Below, piece by piece: positions 1 through 6,644 of a stretch of DNA of 13,129 bases. The notes below the pieces were generated by a model. That model saw only the letters and a program-made list of their open reading frames with translations. It made no database searches and was not told the origin of the DNA. Position 1 is the stretch's first letter. Every line of letters begins with the position of its first letter. A program made the position numbers and the translations under genes. The stretch covers positions 1-13,129 of the forward strand of contig JAHHTO010000065.1 in NCBI GenBank assembly GCA_020024595.1, written 5' to 3'. The stretch comes from Schaedlerella sp. Its GTDB lineage: Bacteria; Bacillota; Clostridia; Lachnospirales; Lachnospiraceae.

Positions 1-176
1 TGGAGAAAAATCCAGATTTGATTGTAGTGACTGCAGAGATCGGATGTGGATTGGTACCGGTGGATGCCTTTGAAAGGCTATATCGAGAAGTTGTGGGAAG
101 AATCTGTACAGAATTAGCAGTTCATGCGAAACGAGTGGATCGGGTACAGTGTGGGATTGGAATCAGAATCAAATAA
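1..176 (+). CDS. cobU: Adenosylcobinamide kinase / guanylyltransferase (CobU-type), 3' end only
   Basis: The gene enters from the left edge; the reading frame begins at base 3 and stops with TAA at 174-176. The 57 visible residues include VVTAEIGCGLVPVDAFERLY, which fits the C-terminal part of CobU/CobP, where the family has a vv(S/T)NEVGxGIVP segment followed by a 'fRdxxGxxNQxLA' helix. The visible counterparts are REVVGRICTELA and a final GIGIRIK. CobU phosphorylates adenosylcobinamide and transfers GMP to it in the late, nucleotide-loop stage of cobalamin synthesis in the cytoplasm. The next gene (cbiC) starts 17 bases downstream on the same strand, so the two are probably co-transcribed. 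The call rests on a short C-terminal fragment; the P-loop that would confirm it lies outside the window. Confidence 0.75.
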   Translation, partial: EKNPDLIVVTAEIGCGLVPVDAFERLYREVVGRICTELAVHAKRVDRVQCGIGIRIK

Positions 177-192
177 GAAAAGGAGAGCGTGC

Positions 193-825
193 ATGAAGAT
201 AGAATTAGAAAAAGTATTGCCTCAGGAAATTGAAAAAAGAAGTTTTGAAATCATTACGGAAGAACTAGGAGATGTTAGCCTGATTCCGGGAACGGAGCCG
301 ATTGTAAAGCGTTGTATTCATACAAGTGCAGATTTTGAGTATGCAAAGAATCTACAGTTTTCAGAGAATGTGGTACAAAAGGCAATGGAGGCGATCCGAG
401 ACGGAGCTTGGATTGTGACAGATACACAAATGGGAAAATCTGGAATCAATAAGAAAAAACTGGAGCAATATGGAGGCGAGGTGTGCTGTTTTATGTCAGA
501 TGAAGAGATTGCAAGAATGGCAAAAGAGCAGGGAACGACTCGTGCAGTTGTCAGTATGGAACGTGCGGCACAGCTGGATAAAAAGTTAATCTTTGCCATT
601 GGAAATGCGCCGACTGCATTGATTCGATTGTATGAATTGGTTCAGGAAGGACGCTTGAAACCAGAGCTGATCATTGGAGTGCCGGTAGGATTCGTCAATG
701 TAGTACAGTCAAAAGAACTGATTTTGTCGCTGAAAGATACCCCATATATTGTGGCAAGGGGACGAAAAGGTGGAAGTAATATTGCAGCATGTATCTGTAA
801 TGCCCTACTGTATATGATGGAATAG
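193..825 (+). CDS. cbiC: Precorrin-8 / cobalt-precorrin-8 methylmutase
   Basis: This 210-residue protein, a normal length for the CbiC/CobH family, moves the C11 methyl group to C12 of (cobalt-)precorrin-8 to give (cobyrinate) hydrogenobyrinate. The expected landmarks are present: RCIHTSADFEYAKNL (residues 40-54) with the presumed catalytic His43, the DTQM segment near 77-80, IGNAPTAL (136-143), the glycine-rich IGVPVGFVNV (161-170) and RGRKGGSNIAA (189-199). The start at 193 is chosen because AGGAG at 181-185 sits 7 bases upstream; an in-frame ATG at 124 lies inside the preceding gene and has no comparable site. Its neighbours, a CobU-type gene before and precorrin-2 dehydrogenase after, support a cobalamin pathway operon. 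Nothing looks damaged. Confidence 0.93.
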   Translation: MKIELEKVLPQEIEKRSFEIITEELGDVSLIPGTEPIVKRCIHTSADFEYAKNLQFSENVVQKAMEAIRDGAWIVTDTQMGKSGINKKKLEQYGGEVCCFMSDEEIARMAKEQGTTRAVVSMERAAQLDKKLIFAIGNAPTALIRLYELVQEGRLKPELIIGVPVGFVNVVQSKELILSLKDTPYIVARGRKGGSNIAACICNALLYMME

Positions 826-854
826 AGGGAGTGGCTGAAAGAGGTGGAAAGAAA

Positions 855-1355
855 ATGAGCAGATACTATTTTCCTATGTTTGTAGATATTTCAAAAAAGC
901 GGATACTTGTCATCGGTGGTGGAAATATTGCGGCAAGAAGGGTGCGTACGTTGTTGAAATTTGCAGATTCTATTGAGGTGATCGCGCCGGAAATCTGTGA
1001 AGAGATGAAAACACTCATGGAAAAGGAGATAGAAAAAGAGACTCCGCAGGTGAGATGGAATTGTCAAAAAATCTCTGGAGAAGATCTTGAAGGAGCGGCA
1101 AGTTTTTTGGATGGAGCGGATATTGTGCTGAGTGTGACTGATGATCGCAAGCTCAACAGGAAGATTGTTAGTGCATGCCGAATACGAAATATTTTGGTAA
1201 ATACAGCGGATGATAAATCCATGTGCGATTTTTATTTTCCTGCGGTAACAGAAAAAGATGGTGTGATTATTGGATTGAATTCCAGTGGGAAGAGTCCGAA
1301 AACGGTGCGTAAAATCAGAGAATATTTGGAAGGATTCCAGACTTTTTATTTATAA
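855..1355 (+). CDS. Precorrin-2 dehydrogenase (sirohydrochlorin-forming)
   Basis: This 166-residue protein matches the N-terminal NAD-dependent module of CysG/Met8p/SirC, which oxidises precorrin-2 to sirohydrochlorin, the branch point towards sirohaem and the anaerobic cobalamin route. A Rossmann motif VIGGGNIAARRV spans about residues 19-30. The conserved NTADDKSMCDF segment (116-126) carries the aspartate implicated in catalysis in SirC/Met8p, and FYFPAV and SSGKSPK follow. The chain is shorter than full Met8-type enzymes (about 200 residues), with a reduced C-terminal dimerisation/chelatase part, so a separate chelatase is likely. ATG 855 is preferred because GAGGTGG at 841-847 is 7 bases upstream; an in-frame GTG at 831 has no well-spaced site. 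It lies 29 bases after cbiC in the same orientation and is probably the last gene of this operon within the window. Confidence 0.88.
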   Translation: MSRYYFPMFVDISKKRILVIGGGNIAARRVRTLLKFADSIEVIAPEICEEMKTLMEKEIEKETPQVRWNCQKISGEDLEGAASFLDGADIVLSVTDDRKLNRKIVSACRIRNILVNTADDKSMCDFYFPAVTEKDGVIIGLNSSGKSPKTVRKIREYLEGFQTFYL

Positions 1356-1452
1356 AATCATGAAAATCTTTGTGTAATCTGTCCATCATGTTTTGGATGA
1401 GAAGAATATTGTGTTTTCCAAAGATCTGTCTTTAGGGAATCTGTTTTGGGTC

Positions 1453-1481
1453 TTGTTACAAAAAACACTACGTTGTATAAT
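1453..1481 (+). promoter_or_regulatory. Sigma-A-type promoter of the MATE transporter gene
   Basis: A -35 element TTGTTA (1453-1458) and a perfect -10 TATAAT (1476-1481) are separated by 17 bases. The site lies in the 233-base gap between the precorrin-2 dehydrogenase and MATE genes, leaving a leader of roughly 100 bases. I saw no strong terminator in the first part of this gap and no recognisable riboswitch in the leader. Confidence 0.75.
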
Positions 1482-1588
1482 AAATTGGGATAAACAATCT
1501 CTGATATTTTGTTTGGAAGAGTTATAGAAGTGGAATATGCAGAAGTGATTTTACAAAAATAACAAAACCAGATTGGAGACGAGAAAGA

Positions 1589-2944
1589 ATGGGGAACAAG
1601 GAAGATCGGAGTAAATATTTGTTCAACAATAAAGCGCTGGTTACATTAATTGTTCCGTTGGTGATTGAACAGTTCCTTGCAGTGTTGGTCGGCATGGCAG
1701 ATTCAATTATGATCGCAAGTGTCGGAGAGGCAGCTGTGTCAGGGGTATCGCTTGTAGATAATATTATGGTGCTGTTTATTAATGTGTTCGCAGCGCTTGC
1801 AACCGGAGGTGCCGTGATCGCAGGGCAGTATCTGGGACAGAAAAATGAAAAGAAGGCATGCCATGCATCTACGCAGATTGTCTGGTTTACATGGATGATC
1901 GCAATCGGAATTATGGCAATTATATATTGTGGGAAAAGTTTTATCCTACACGTCGTATTTGGTGCGATTGATTCAGAAGTTATGAGACATGCAAATATTT
2001 ATCTACTGATCGTAACGGCATCTATTCCGTTTATTGCACTTTATAACGCAGGTGCAGCTATTTTTAGGGCAATGGGGAATTCTAAGGTGTCTATGATGGT
2101 ATCGTTGCTGATGAATTTTATTAATGTCTGCGGAAATGCGATTCTGATTTATGGATTTCATTGTGGTACGGAGGGAGTTGCAATTCCGACACTGGTATCT
2201 AGAATAGCGGCAGCAATTGTGATTATCATTTTACTTTGTAATCAAAATTGCGTTGTGCACATCGAGAAAACATTTCAGTATCGGCCTGACTGGGGGATGG
2301 TCAGACGAATTCTGCGAATTGGAGTACCAAATAGTCTGGAAAATAGTATGTTCCAGCTTGGGAAAATTCTTGTGTTGAGCCTGGTATCAGGGTTTGGAAC
2401 GTATGCGATCGCGGCAAATGCCGTCTGTAATGTAATTGCTATGTTTGAGGTTTTACCTGGGATGGCACTGACTTTAGCGACAACAACGGTGATTGCAAGA
2501 TGCGTAGGTGCGGGAGTCTATGATCAGGCAAAATATTATACACGGAAACTTATCCTTCTCACCTATGTCGGTATTTGGGTGATGAGTGGATTGATTATAC
2601 TACTGCTTCCAATGATTTTGCAGGCATATAACCTGTCTGATGTAACTGCTCAAGTAAGCAGGCAGATTATATATTTCCACACAATCAGCTGTATGCTGAT
2701 CTGGCCTTTGGCATTTAGTATACCGCCAACTTTGCGGGCAGCCGGAGACGCACAGGTACCCATGTACATTTCCATGGGTTCTATGTGGGTGTGCAGAATT
2801 GTGTTTAGTTACATTCTTGGAAAATATATGGGGATGGGAGTGTTCGGTGTCTGGGTCGCTATGGTCCTGGATTGGATTGTTCGAGCAGTGCTGATGTGCT
2901 GGCGGTATAAAAGCGGAAGCTGGATGCTTAAGAAAGTAATATAA
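1589..2944 (+). CDS. MATE-family multidrug/cation antiporter
   Basis: This 451-residue, strongly hydrophobic protein has the usual MATE length and about 12 predicted transmembrane segments. Family features include an N-terminal helix region ending in MADSIMIASVGEAAVSGVSLVD (near residues 37-58) and AALATGGAVIAGQYLGQKN (about 69-87). Further on are FRAMGNSKVSMM around 160-171, its second-half counterpart LRAAGDAQVPMYISMG (roughly 384-399), and ATTTVIARCVGAG near 299-311. MATE proteins sit in the cytoplasmic membrane and export organic cations or drugs in exchange for Na+ or H+; the substrate cannot be read here. ATG 1589 follows GGAG at about 1574-1577 with a slightly long spacing. It is preceded by its own good promoter and followed by a guaA promoter, so it is probably monocistronic. 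Confidence 0.93.
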   Translation: MGNKEDRSKYLFNNKALVTLIVPLVIEQFLAVLVGMADSIMIASVGEAAVSGVSLVDNIMVLFINVFAALATGGAVIAGQYLGQKNEKKACHASTQIVWFTWMIAIGIMAIIYCGKSFILHVVFGAIDSEVMRHANIYLLIVTASIPFIALYNAGAAIFRAMGNSKVSMMVSLLMNFINVCGNAILIYGFHCGTEGVAIPTLVSRIAAAIVIIILLCNQNCVVHIEKTFQYRPDWGMVRRILRIGVPNSLENSMFQLGKILVLSLVSGFGTYAIAANAVCNVIAMFEVLPGMALTLATTTVIARCVGAGVYDQAKYYTRKLILLTYVGIWVMSGLIILLLPMILQAYNLSDVTAQVSRQIIYFHTISCMLIWPLAFSIPPTLRAAGDAQVPMYISMGSMWVCRIVFSYILGKYMGMGVFGVWVAMVLDWIVRAVLMCWRYKSGSWMLKKVI

Positions 2945-2987
2945 TACGTTTAAATATGAGAAATCACTTAAAATAAACAGATAGTAG

Positions 2988-3017
2988 TTGCAATGACATG
3001 AGAGTTTTTTGTATACT
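2988..3017 (+). promoter_or_regulatory. Probable guaA promoter
   Basis: TTGCAA (2988-2993) and TATACT (3012-3017) are separated by 18 bases in the 161-base gap between the MATE gene and guaA. The leader to the guaA start is about 80 bases. I found no recognisable purine riboswitch in it. Confidence 0.6.
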
Positions 3018-3091
3018 GGAACTGTTATATTACTTTTGGAGAATATCTGGCAGAAGTTATAGATGAAAGATGATAAAGTAGAAAGTGATAA

Positions 3092-3108
3092 AGGAGGATA
3101 AATACTTG
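3092..3108 (+). promoter_or_regulatory. Ribosome binding site and TTG start codon of guaA
   Basis: AGGAGG at 3092-3097 is followed after 8 bases by an in-frame TTG at 3106-3108. An in-frame GTG at 3085 lies upstream of this site, so it cannot be served by it, and the nearby ATG at 3113 is out of frame. This decides for a TTG start. Confidence 0.85.
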
Positions 3109-4653
3109 AAAAATGAATTGGTAATTGTAATTGATTTTGGCGGACAGTACAATCAGTTGGTTGCACGACGCGTCAGAGAATGCAATGTATATTGTGAGAT
3201 TTATTCTTACAAAATTGATATTGAAAAGATCAAGGAAATGAATCCGAAAGGAATCATTTTGACTGGAGGACCAAACAGCTGTTATGAGTCAGGTGCGCCG
3301 ACATACACGAAAGAACTATTTGAACTTGGTGTGCCAGTACTTGGACTTTGCTATGGTGCACAGCTTATGTCCCACGTGCTTGGCGGGGAAGTAAAAGCAG
3401 CACCAGTTCGGGAATATGGTAAGACAGAGGTTATCATCGACAAGCCGCAGTCTAAGATTTTTGAAAATATATCTACACCGACGATCTGTTGGATGAGCCA
3501 TTTTGATTATATTGCACAGACAGCTCCGGGATTTGAAATCAGCGCACATACCGCAGACTGTCCGGTTGCTGCAGCAGAAAATGTAGAAAAAGATCTGTAT
3601 GCAATTCAGTTTCATCCGGAGGTGCTGCACACAGCAGAAGGAACAAAGATGATAAATAACTTTGTGAAAAATGTCTGCAAATGTGCAGGGGACTGGAAAA
3701 TGTCTGCATTCGTGGAAGAGACCATTCAGGCAATTCGTGAAAAAGTTGGCGACGGCAAGGTGCTGTGTGCACTGTCAGGTGGAGTGGACTCTTCTGTGGC
3801 AGCGGTTATGTTGTCAAAAGCAATTGGTTCACAACTGACTTGTGTGTTTGTAGACCACGGTCTGCTTCGTAAAAATGAAGGGGATGAAGTAGAAGCAGTT
3901 TTTGGACCAGAAGGCGAGTATGATCTGAACTTTATCCGGGTGAATGCACAGCAGAGATTCTACGACAAACTGGCGGGTGTAACTGAACCGGAGAAAAAAC
4001 GTAAAATTATTGGAGAAGAATTCATCCGTGTGTTCGAAGAAGAAGCAAAGAAAATCGGTACCGTAGATTTTCTTGTACAGGGAACCATTTATCCGGATGT
4101 TGTAGAAAGTGGACTGGGTGGAGAATCGGCAGTTATTAAGTCACACCATAATGTAGGCGGTCTTCCGGATTACGTAGATTTCAAAGAAATTATTGAGCCG
4201 CTTCGCGATTTGTTCAAAGATGAAGTTCGCAAAGCCGGATTGGAAATGGGGATTCCAGAGTATCTCGTATTCCGTCAGCCATTCCCGGGACCGGGACTGG
4301 GGGTTCGCATTATCGGTGAAGTGACGGAAGAAAAAGTCAGGATTGTACAGGATGCAGACGCCATTTACCGCGAAGAAATTACGAATGCCGGAATGGATCG
4401 CAGTATCGGTCAGTATTTCGCAGGTCTCACTAATATGCGAAGTGTCGGTGTTATGGGTGATGAAAGAACGTATGATTATGCAGTGGCGCTCCGTGCTGTA
4501 AATACCGTAGATTTTATGACAGCTGAGGCAGCAGAGATTCCATTTGAAGTACTGCAAAAGGTAATGAGTAGGATTATCAATGAGGTGAAAGGGGTCAATC
4601 GAGTATTTTACGATCTGACCAGTAAGCCACCGGGAACGATAGAGTTTGAATAA
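3106..4653 (+). CDS. guaA: GMP synthase, glutamine-hydrolysing
   Basis: This 515-residue protein has the standard GuaA length. It converts XMP, ATP and glutamine to GMP in the cytoplasm. The N-terminal class I amidotransferase domain shows ILTGGPNS (51-58), the nucleophile Cys82 in LGLCYGAQ, and His170/Glu172 in QFHPE. The ATP pyrophosphatase domain begins with the PP-loop SGGVDSS (224-230). The C-terminal dimerisation domain contains FRQPFPGPGLGVR and ends with TSKPPGTIEFE, as family members do. Translation starts at TTG 3106 (see the separate entry). A strong terminator follows directly. The 3' end of guaA is a known integration site for genomic islands, and the accessory region here begins just after it, although no second copy of the guaA end was found in the window. 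Confidence 0.97.
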   Translation: MKNELVIVIDFGGQYNQLVARRVRECNVYCEIYSYKIDIEKIKEMNPKGIILTGGPNSCYESGAPTYTKELFELGVPVLGLCYGAQLMSHVLGGEVKAAPVREYGKTEVIIDKPQSKIFENISTPTICWMSHFDYIAQTAPGFEISAHTADCPVAAAENVEKDLYAIQFHPEVLHTAEGTKMINNFVKNVCKCAGDWKMSAFVEETIQAIREKVGDGKVLCALSGGVDSSVAAVMLSKAIGSQLTCVFVDHGLLRKNEGDEVEAVFGPEGEYDLNFIRVNAQQRFYDKLAGVTEPEKKRKIIGEEFIRVFEEEAKKIGTVDFLVQGTIYPDVVESGLGGESAVIKSHHNVGGLPDYVDFKEIIEPLRDLFKDEVRKAGLEMGIPEYLVFRQPFPGPGLGVRIIGEVTEEKVRIVQDADAIYREEITNAGMDRSIGQYFAGLTNMRSVGVMGDERTYDYAVALRAVNTVDFMTAEAAEIPFEVLQKVMSRIINEVKGVNRVFYDLTSKPPGTIEFE

Positions 4654-4660
4654 CGGACAG

Positions 4661-4704
4661 AAAACCTCGGATGCCCATTTTATAAGGGTTTCCGAGGTTT
4701 TTTT
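4661..4704 (+). terminator. Intrinsic terminator after guaA, nearly symmetrical
   Basis: AAAACCTCGG (4661-4670) pairs perfectly with CCGAGGTTTT (4692-4701), with an additional CCC/GGG pairing inside the loop (4674-4676 with 4686-4688), and a run of eight T follows the stem core. Read on the minus strand it also has a short T run (four), so it may serve the converging MerR-type gene too, less efficiently. Confidence 0.9.
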
Positions 4705-4728
4705 ATGCCTGTTGGCTCTGCTTTGGCT

Positions 4729-5607
4729 CTATTTCTCTGATGGAGTATTATTTTCGGAGTAATATCGAAAGGCTTTTACAATATAGTCAGAAGCGCCGTC
4801 ACCATATTTTTTATCGGTTATGTTTTTGACATAATCATTGGAATAAGAGTCAATCAGTACGTTTATGAGAGGTCTATCAAGAGTCACAGAAGAACTATAC
4901 TTTTTGATAAATTCCAGTATCTCAGAAACGACTTCCTGTATTTGCAGAGAGGACGCATCGCAGGTTAAATCGGCTGTTAGTTTTCCGTACAGCAGATCTG
5001 ATTGAGCGGCGATTTTTTCTGCCTTTTCATTCCAATCTTTATTCATAAGTTCTGAAAAGTGATCCAAATTATATTTCATTTCTTCTGTATATTTTTCAAT
5101 ACTTCCAAAATGTTGAATAGCGAGTTTGGCTACATTTTCCTCATCGTCTTTAATCTTTTGAATGAACATATCAAAATTGTCGATACTTCCCCAATGCTTA
5201 ATAATTGTGTCTGCCTGATTAACCTTGAACTTCTCCAATGCGTGAATATACTCTGATAAATCAAATTCTTTGAAACTCATACATTCTTCTCCTTTCTCAA
5301 GTCGTTCAAGAAGCTGTATAAGTCTGTCTGTTCGGTTACGCTTTAGAAGAAGCAGTTCCTTTTGTTTTTTAAAGGCGGCAATCCGGTCAAAATCAGGATT
5401 TTGCATAATTTTGATAATGTCTTTTAACGGAAAATCCAATTCCCGGAAAAAGAGGATTTGTTGTAGGGGTTGCAATGCGTGTTCATCGTATAGACGATAG
5501 CCTGCAGGAGTAAGTTCGCTGGGCTTTAATAACCCAATCTCATCATAGTATTGCAGAGTGCGTATGCTTACCCCTGTTAATTTAGCAACTTGACTTATGG
5601 TTTTCAT
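4729..5607 (-). CDS. MerR-family regulator with TipAS-like effector domain
   Basis: This 292-residue protein begins with a clear MerR winged helix-turn-helix: VAKLTGVSIRTLQYYDEIGLL (residues 7-27), then the wing TPAGYRLYDEHAL. A dimerisation coiled coil rich in K/L/R follows, around 70-110. The remainder (about 140-285), with IIKHWGSIDNF, AIQHFGSIEKYTEEMK and KDWNEKAEKIAAQSDLLYGKL, resembles the TipAS/Mta-type drug-binding domain. Such proteins activate their own promoter, and sometimes efflux or resistance genes, on binding hydrophobic or peptide antibiotics. The start is supported by AGGAG 8 bases upstream of the ATG and by a MerR-style promoter. It converges on guaA and has no obvious target gene beside it other than itself. 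It could be host cargo or the left-most gene of the accessory region. The ligand is unknown. Confidence 0.9.
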   Translation of the reverse strand: MKTISQVAKLTGVSIRTLQYYDEIGLLKPSELTPAGYRLYDEHALQPLQQILFFRELDFPLKDIIKIMQNPDFDRIAAFKKQKELLLLKRNRTDRLIQLLERLEKGEECMSFKEFDLSEYIHALEKFKVNQADTIIKHWGSIDNFDMFIQKIKDDEENVAKLAIQHFGSIEKYTEEMKYNLDHFSELMNKDWNEKAEKIAAQSDLLYGKLTADLTCDASSLQIQEVVSEILEFIKKYSSSVTLDRPLINVLIDSYSNDYVKNITDKKYGDGASDYIVKAFRYYSENNTPSEK

Positions 5608-5680
5608 TTTATCAGCTCCTTAAATGATAGAGAAGCAAGATGGAAAATGCCGGCATACATCTATTTTGCTTCACAAGAAT

Positions 5681-5711
5681 AGCATACAGTATCACATTAC
5701 GTTGGAGTCAA
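5681..5711 (-). promoter_or_regulatory. MerR-type promoter with 19-bp spacer (autoregulatory)
   Basis: On the minus strand, TTGACT (5711-5706) and TATGCT (5686-5681) are separated by 19 bases rather than 17. The spacer reads CCAACGTAATGTGATACTG and contains a partly dyad AACGT/TGTGA core. An over-long spacer with an operator inside it is the hallmark of promoters activated by MerR-family DNA distortion. The gene's leader from here is about 70 bases. Confidence 0.75.
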
Positions 5712-5724
5712 TAGGTTTTAGGGA

Positions 5725-6267
5725 TTATTGCGGAAATAATTTTACAGTAATTCCATCAGTTCCTTTTTTAACTACCATGTTATCGTCTACAAGATGATTT
5801 TTAATGTCTTCTATGTTCTGCTCAATCTCATTGATAGTTTCTGTATAATCATCTTCAGCGCTCAACTTCTCTTTAGAGTTTTCCAGATTTTCTTTTAGTT
5901 GCTTTGCTTTCAGATAGGTGCAAAGTTTCTGATTGATTGCAGCATTCTGAAAAGATAATTTTACAGTAGAAGGGATAAACTCGCCGTTCTTATCCTTTTC
6001 CGCTTCAAATTTCATATCTATTTGTTCATCCAGTTTAAACAGTAAAGAAAGCACATCCGATACAGTTTCTATATCAAAGTCCATAAACAAATTAATGCTA
6101 ATGCCAAGGGCATTTGTGATTTTCAGTAATTGATCCGGCTTTGGATTGCGAATACCATATTCATATTTCTTGATTGTAGCCGGATTTATACCGGAAAGAT
6201 TTCCCAACATTTCTTGTGATATTCCACGGATATTTCGGTAATATTTGATTTTTTCTCCGACAGTCAT
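5725..6267 (-). CDS. XRE/Cro-type repressor of the mobile element
   Basis: This 180-residue protein has an N-terminal helix-turn-helix of the phage-repressor type: VGEKIKYYRNIRGISQEMLG, then LSGINPATIKKYEYGIRNPKPDQLLKIT and ALGISINLFMDF (roughly residues 3-66). The C-terminal part contains a charged helical segment, KLSAEDDYTETINEIEQNIEDIKNHL, probably for dimerisation. The ATG is preceded by AGGAG at 7 bases. It is transcribed divergently from the excisionase-integrase genes, and the gap between them holds three matching palindromes, one inside the excisionase promoter. The likely role is repression of excision and mobilization genes and of itself. No LexA-like autocleavage domain or metallopeptidase partner is seen, so the inducing signal is unknown. 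Confidence 0.87.
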   Translation of the reverse strand: MTVGEKIKYYRNIRGISQEMLGNLSGINPATIKKYEYGIRNPKPDQLLKITNALGISINLFMDFDIETVSDVLSLLFKLDEQIDMKFEAEKDKNGEFIPSTVKLSFQNAAINQKLCTYLKAKQLKENLENSKEKLSAEDDYTETINEIEQNIEDIKNHLVDDNMVVKKGTDGITVKLFPQ

Positions 6268-6320
6268 AGTGTTTCTCCTTTATGTGTTTTGTGTGTATAG
6301 TGATAGTTTAGCACATCGGG

Positions 6321-6332
6321 ACACATTTGTGT
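6321..6332. promoter_or_regulatory. Operator O1, palindrome ACACATTTGTGT
   Basis: This is a perfect 12-base palindrome and the exact reverse complement of O2. It is the copy nearest the repressor gene and probably overlaps or borders the repressor's own promoter, whose -10/-35 I could not place with confidence. Confidence 0.7.
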
Positions 6333-6351
6333 ATAAAAATATGAAAAATAC

Positions 6352-6380
6352 TTGACGAACACAAATGTGTACTATATAAT
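6352..6380 (+). promoter_or_regulatory. Promoter of the excisionase-integrase operon
   Basis: TTGACG (6352-6357) and a perfect TATAAT (6375-6380) are separated by 17 bases, and operator O2 occupies most of the spacer. Binding there would block RNA polymerase directly. This is the only strong promoter seen ahead of the rightward genes of the element. Confidence 0.87.
6359..6370. promoter_or_regulatory. Operator O2, palindrome ACACAAATGTGT, inside the promoter spacer
   Basis: This perfect palindrome lies between the -35 and -10 boxes. With flanks it shares GAACACAAANGTGTACTA with O3. Its start is 38 bases after that of O1. Confidence 0.8.
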
Positions 6381-6394
6381 GCAAATTATAAGGA

Positions 6395-6406
6395 ACACAA
6401 AAGTGT
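6395..6406. promoter_or_regulatory. Operator O3, near-palindrome ACACAAAAGTGT
   Basis: This copy differs from O2 at one position, lies 36 bases from it (start to start) just downstream of the expected transcription start, and shares the flanking GA and ACTA. A repressor bound here would be placed for cooperative binding or for roadblock. Confidence 0.75.
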
Positions 6407-6437
6407 ACTAAAGTTAAAATGGAAAGGAGAAATGAAT

Positions 6438-6626
6438 ATGGAGAATACGATGAAAATGTATATTACTGCAGATGAAGTTGCTGAATTACTTAGAGTATCC
6501 AGAGGGTATGCATATAAAGTTATTCGAGGATTGAATGATGAGTTGAAAGCAAAGGGATTTCGAGTGATTTCAGGGAAAGTGCCAAGAAAGTATTTTCAGG
6601 AAAAATTTTATGGAATGGTAGTTTAG
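6438..6626 (+). CDS. xis: Excisionase-like small DNA-binding protein
   Basis: This 62-residue protein has a MerR/excisionase-type winged helix: YITADEVAELLRVSRGYAYKVIRGLNDEL, then KGFRVISGKVPRKYFQEKFYG. Proteins of this kind bind the attachment sites and steer a tyrosine integrase towards excision; some also bind DNA in relaxosomes. ATG 6438 is preferred over the in-frame ATG at 6432 because AGGAG at 6425-6429 is 8 bases from the former but only 2 from the latter. It lies directly downstream of the O2/O3-controlled promoter and 18 bases before the integrase gene, so the pair is a regulated unit. The protein looks intact, unlike its partner integrase. Confidence 0.85.
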   Translation: MENTMKMYITADEVAELLRVSRGYAYKVIRGLNDELKAKGFRVISGKVPRKYFQEKFYGMVV

Positions 6627-6644
6627 AAGAAAGGGGATGATGAT

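Noticed and set aside
124..192. Upstream extension of cbiC to ATG 124
   Set aside because: It overlaps the CobU-type 3' end, adds 23 residues unlike the family, and lacks a ribosome binding site; AGGAG fits the ATG at 193.
1380..1435. Possible terminator after precorrin-2 dehydrogenase (CATC/GATG and AAAGA/TCTTT hairpins)
   Set aside because: Stems are only 4-5 bp, and neither is followed by a T run.
2600..3166. Long minus-strand open frame across the MATE 3' end
   Set aside because: Its composition is that of an antisense shadow, and it crosses both the MATE gene and the guaA promoter and start; no ribosome binding site or family resemblance.
5647..5656. ATGCCGGCAT palindrome in the MerR gene leader
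   Set aside because: It lies downstream of the promoter rather than in the spacer, is short and single-copy, and has no supporting structure.
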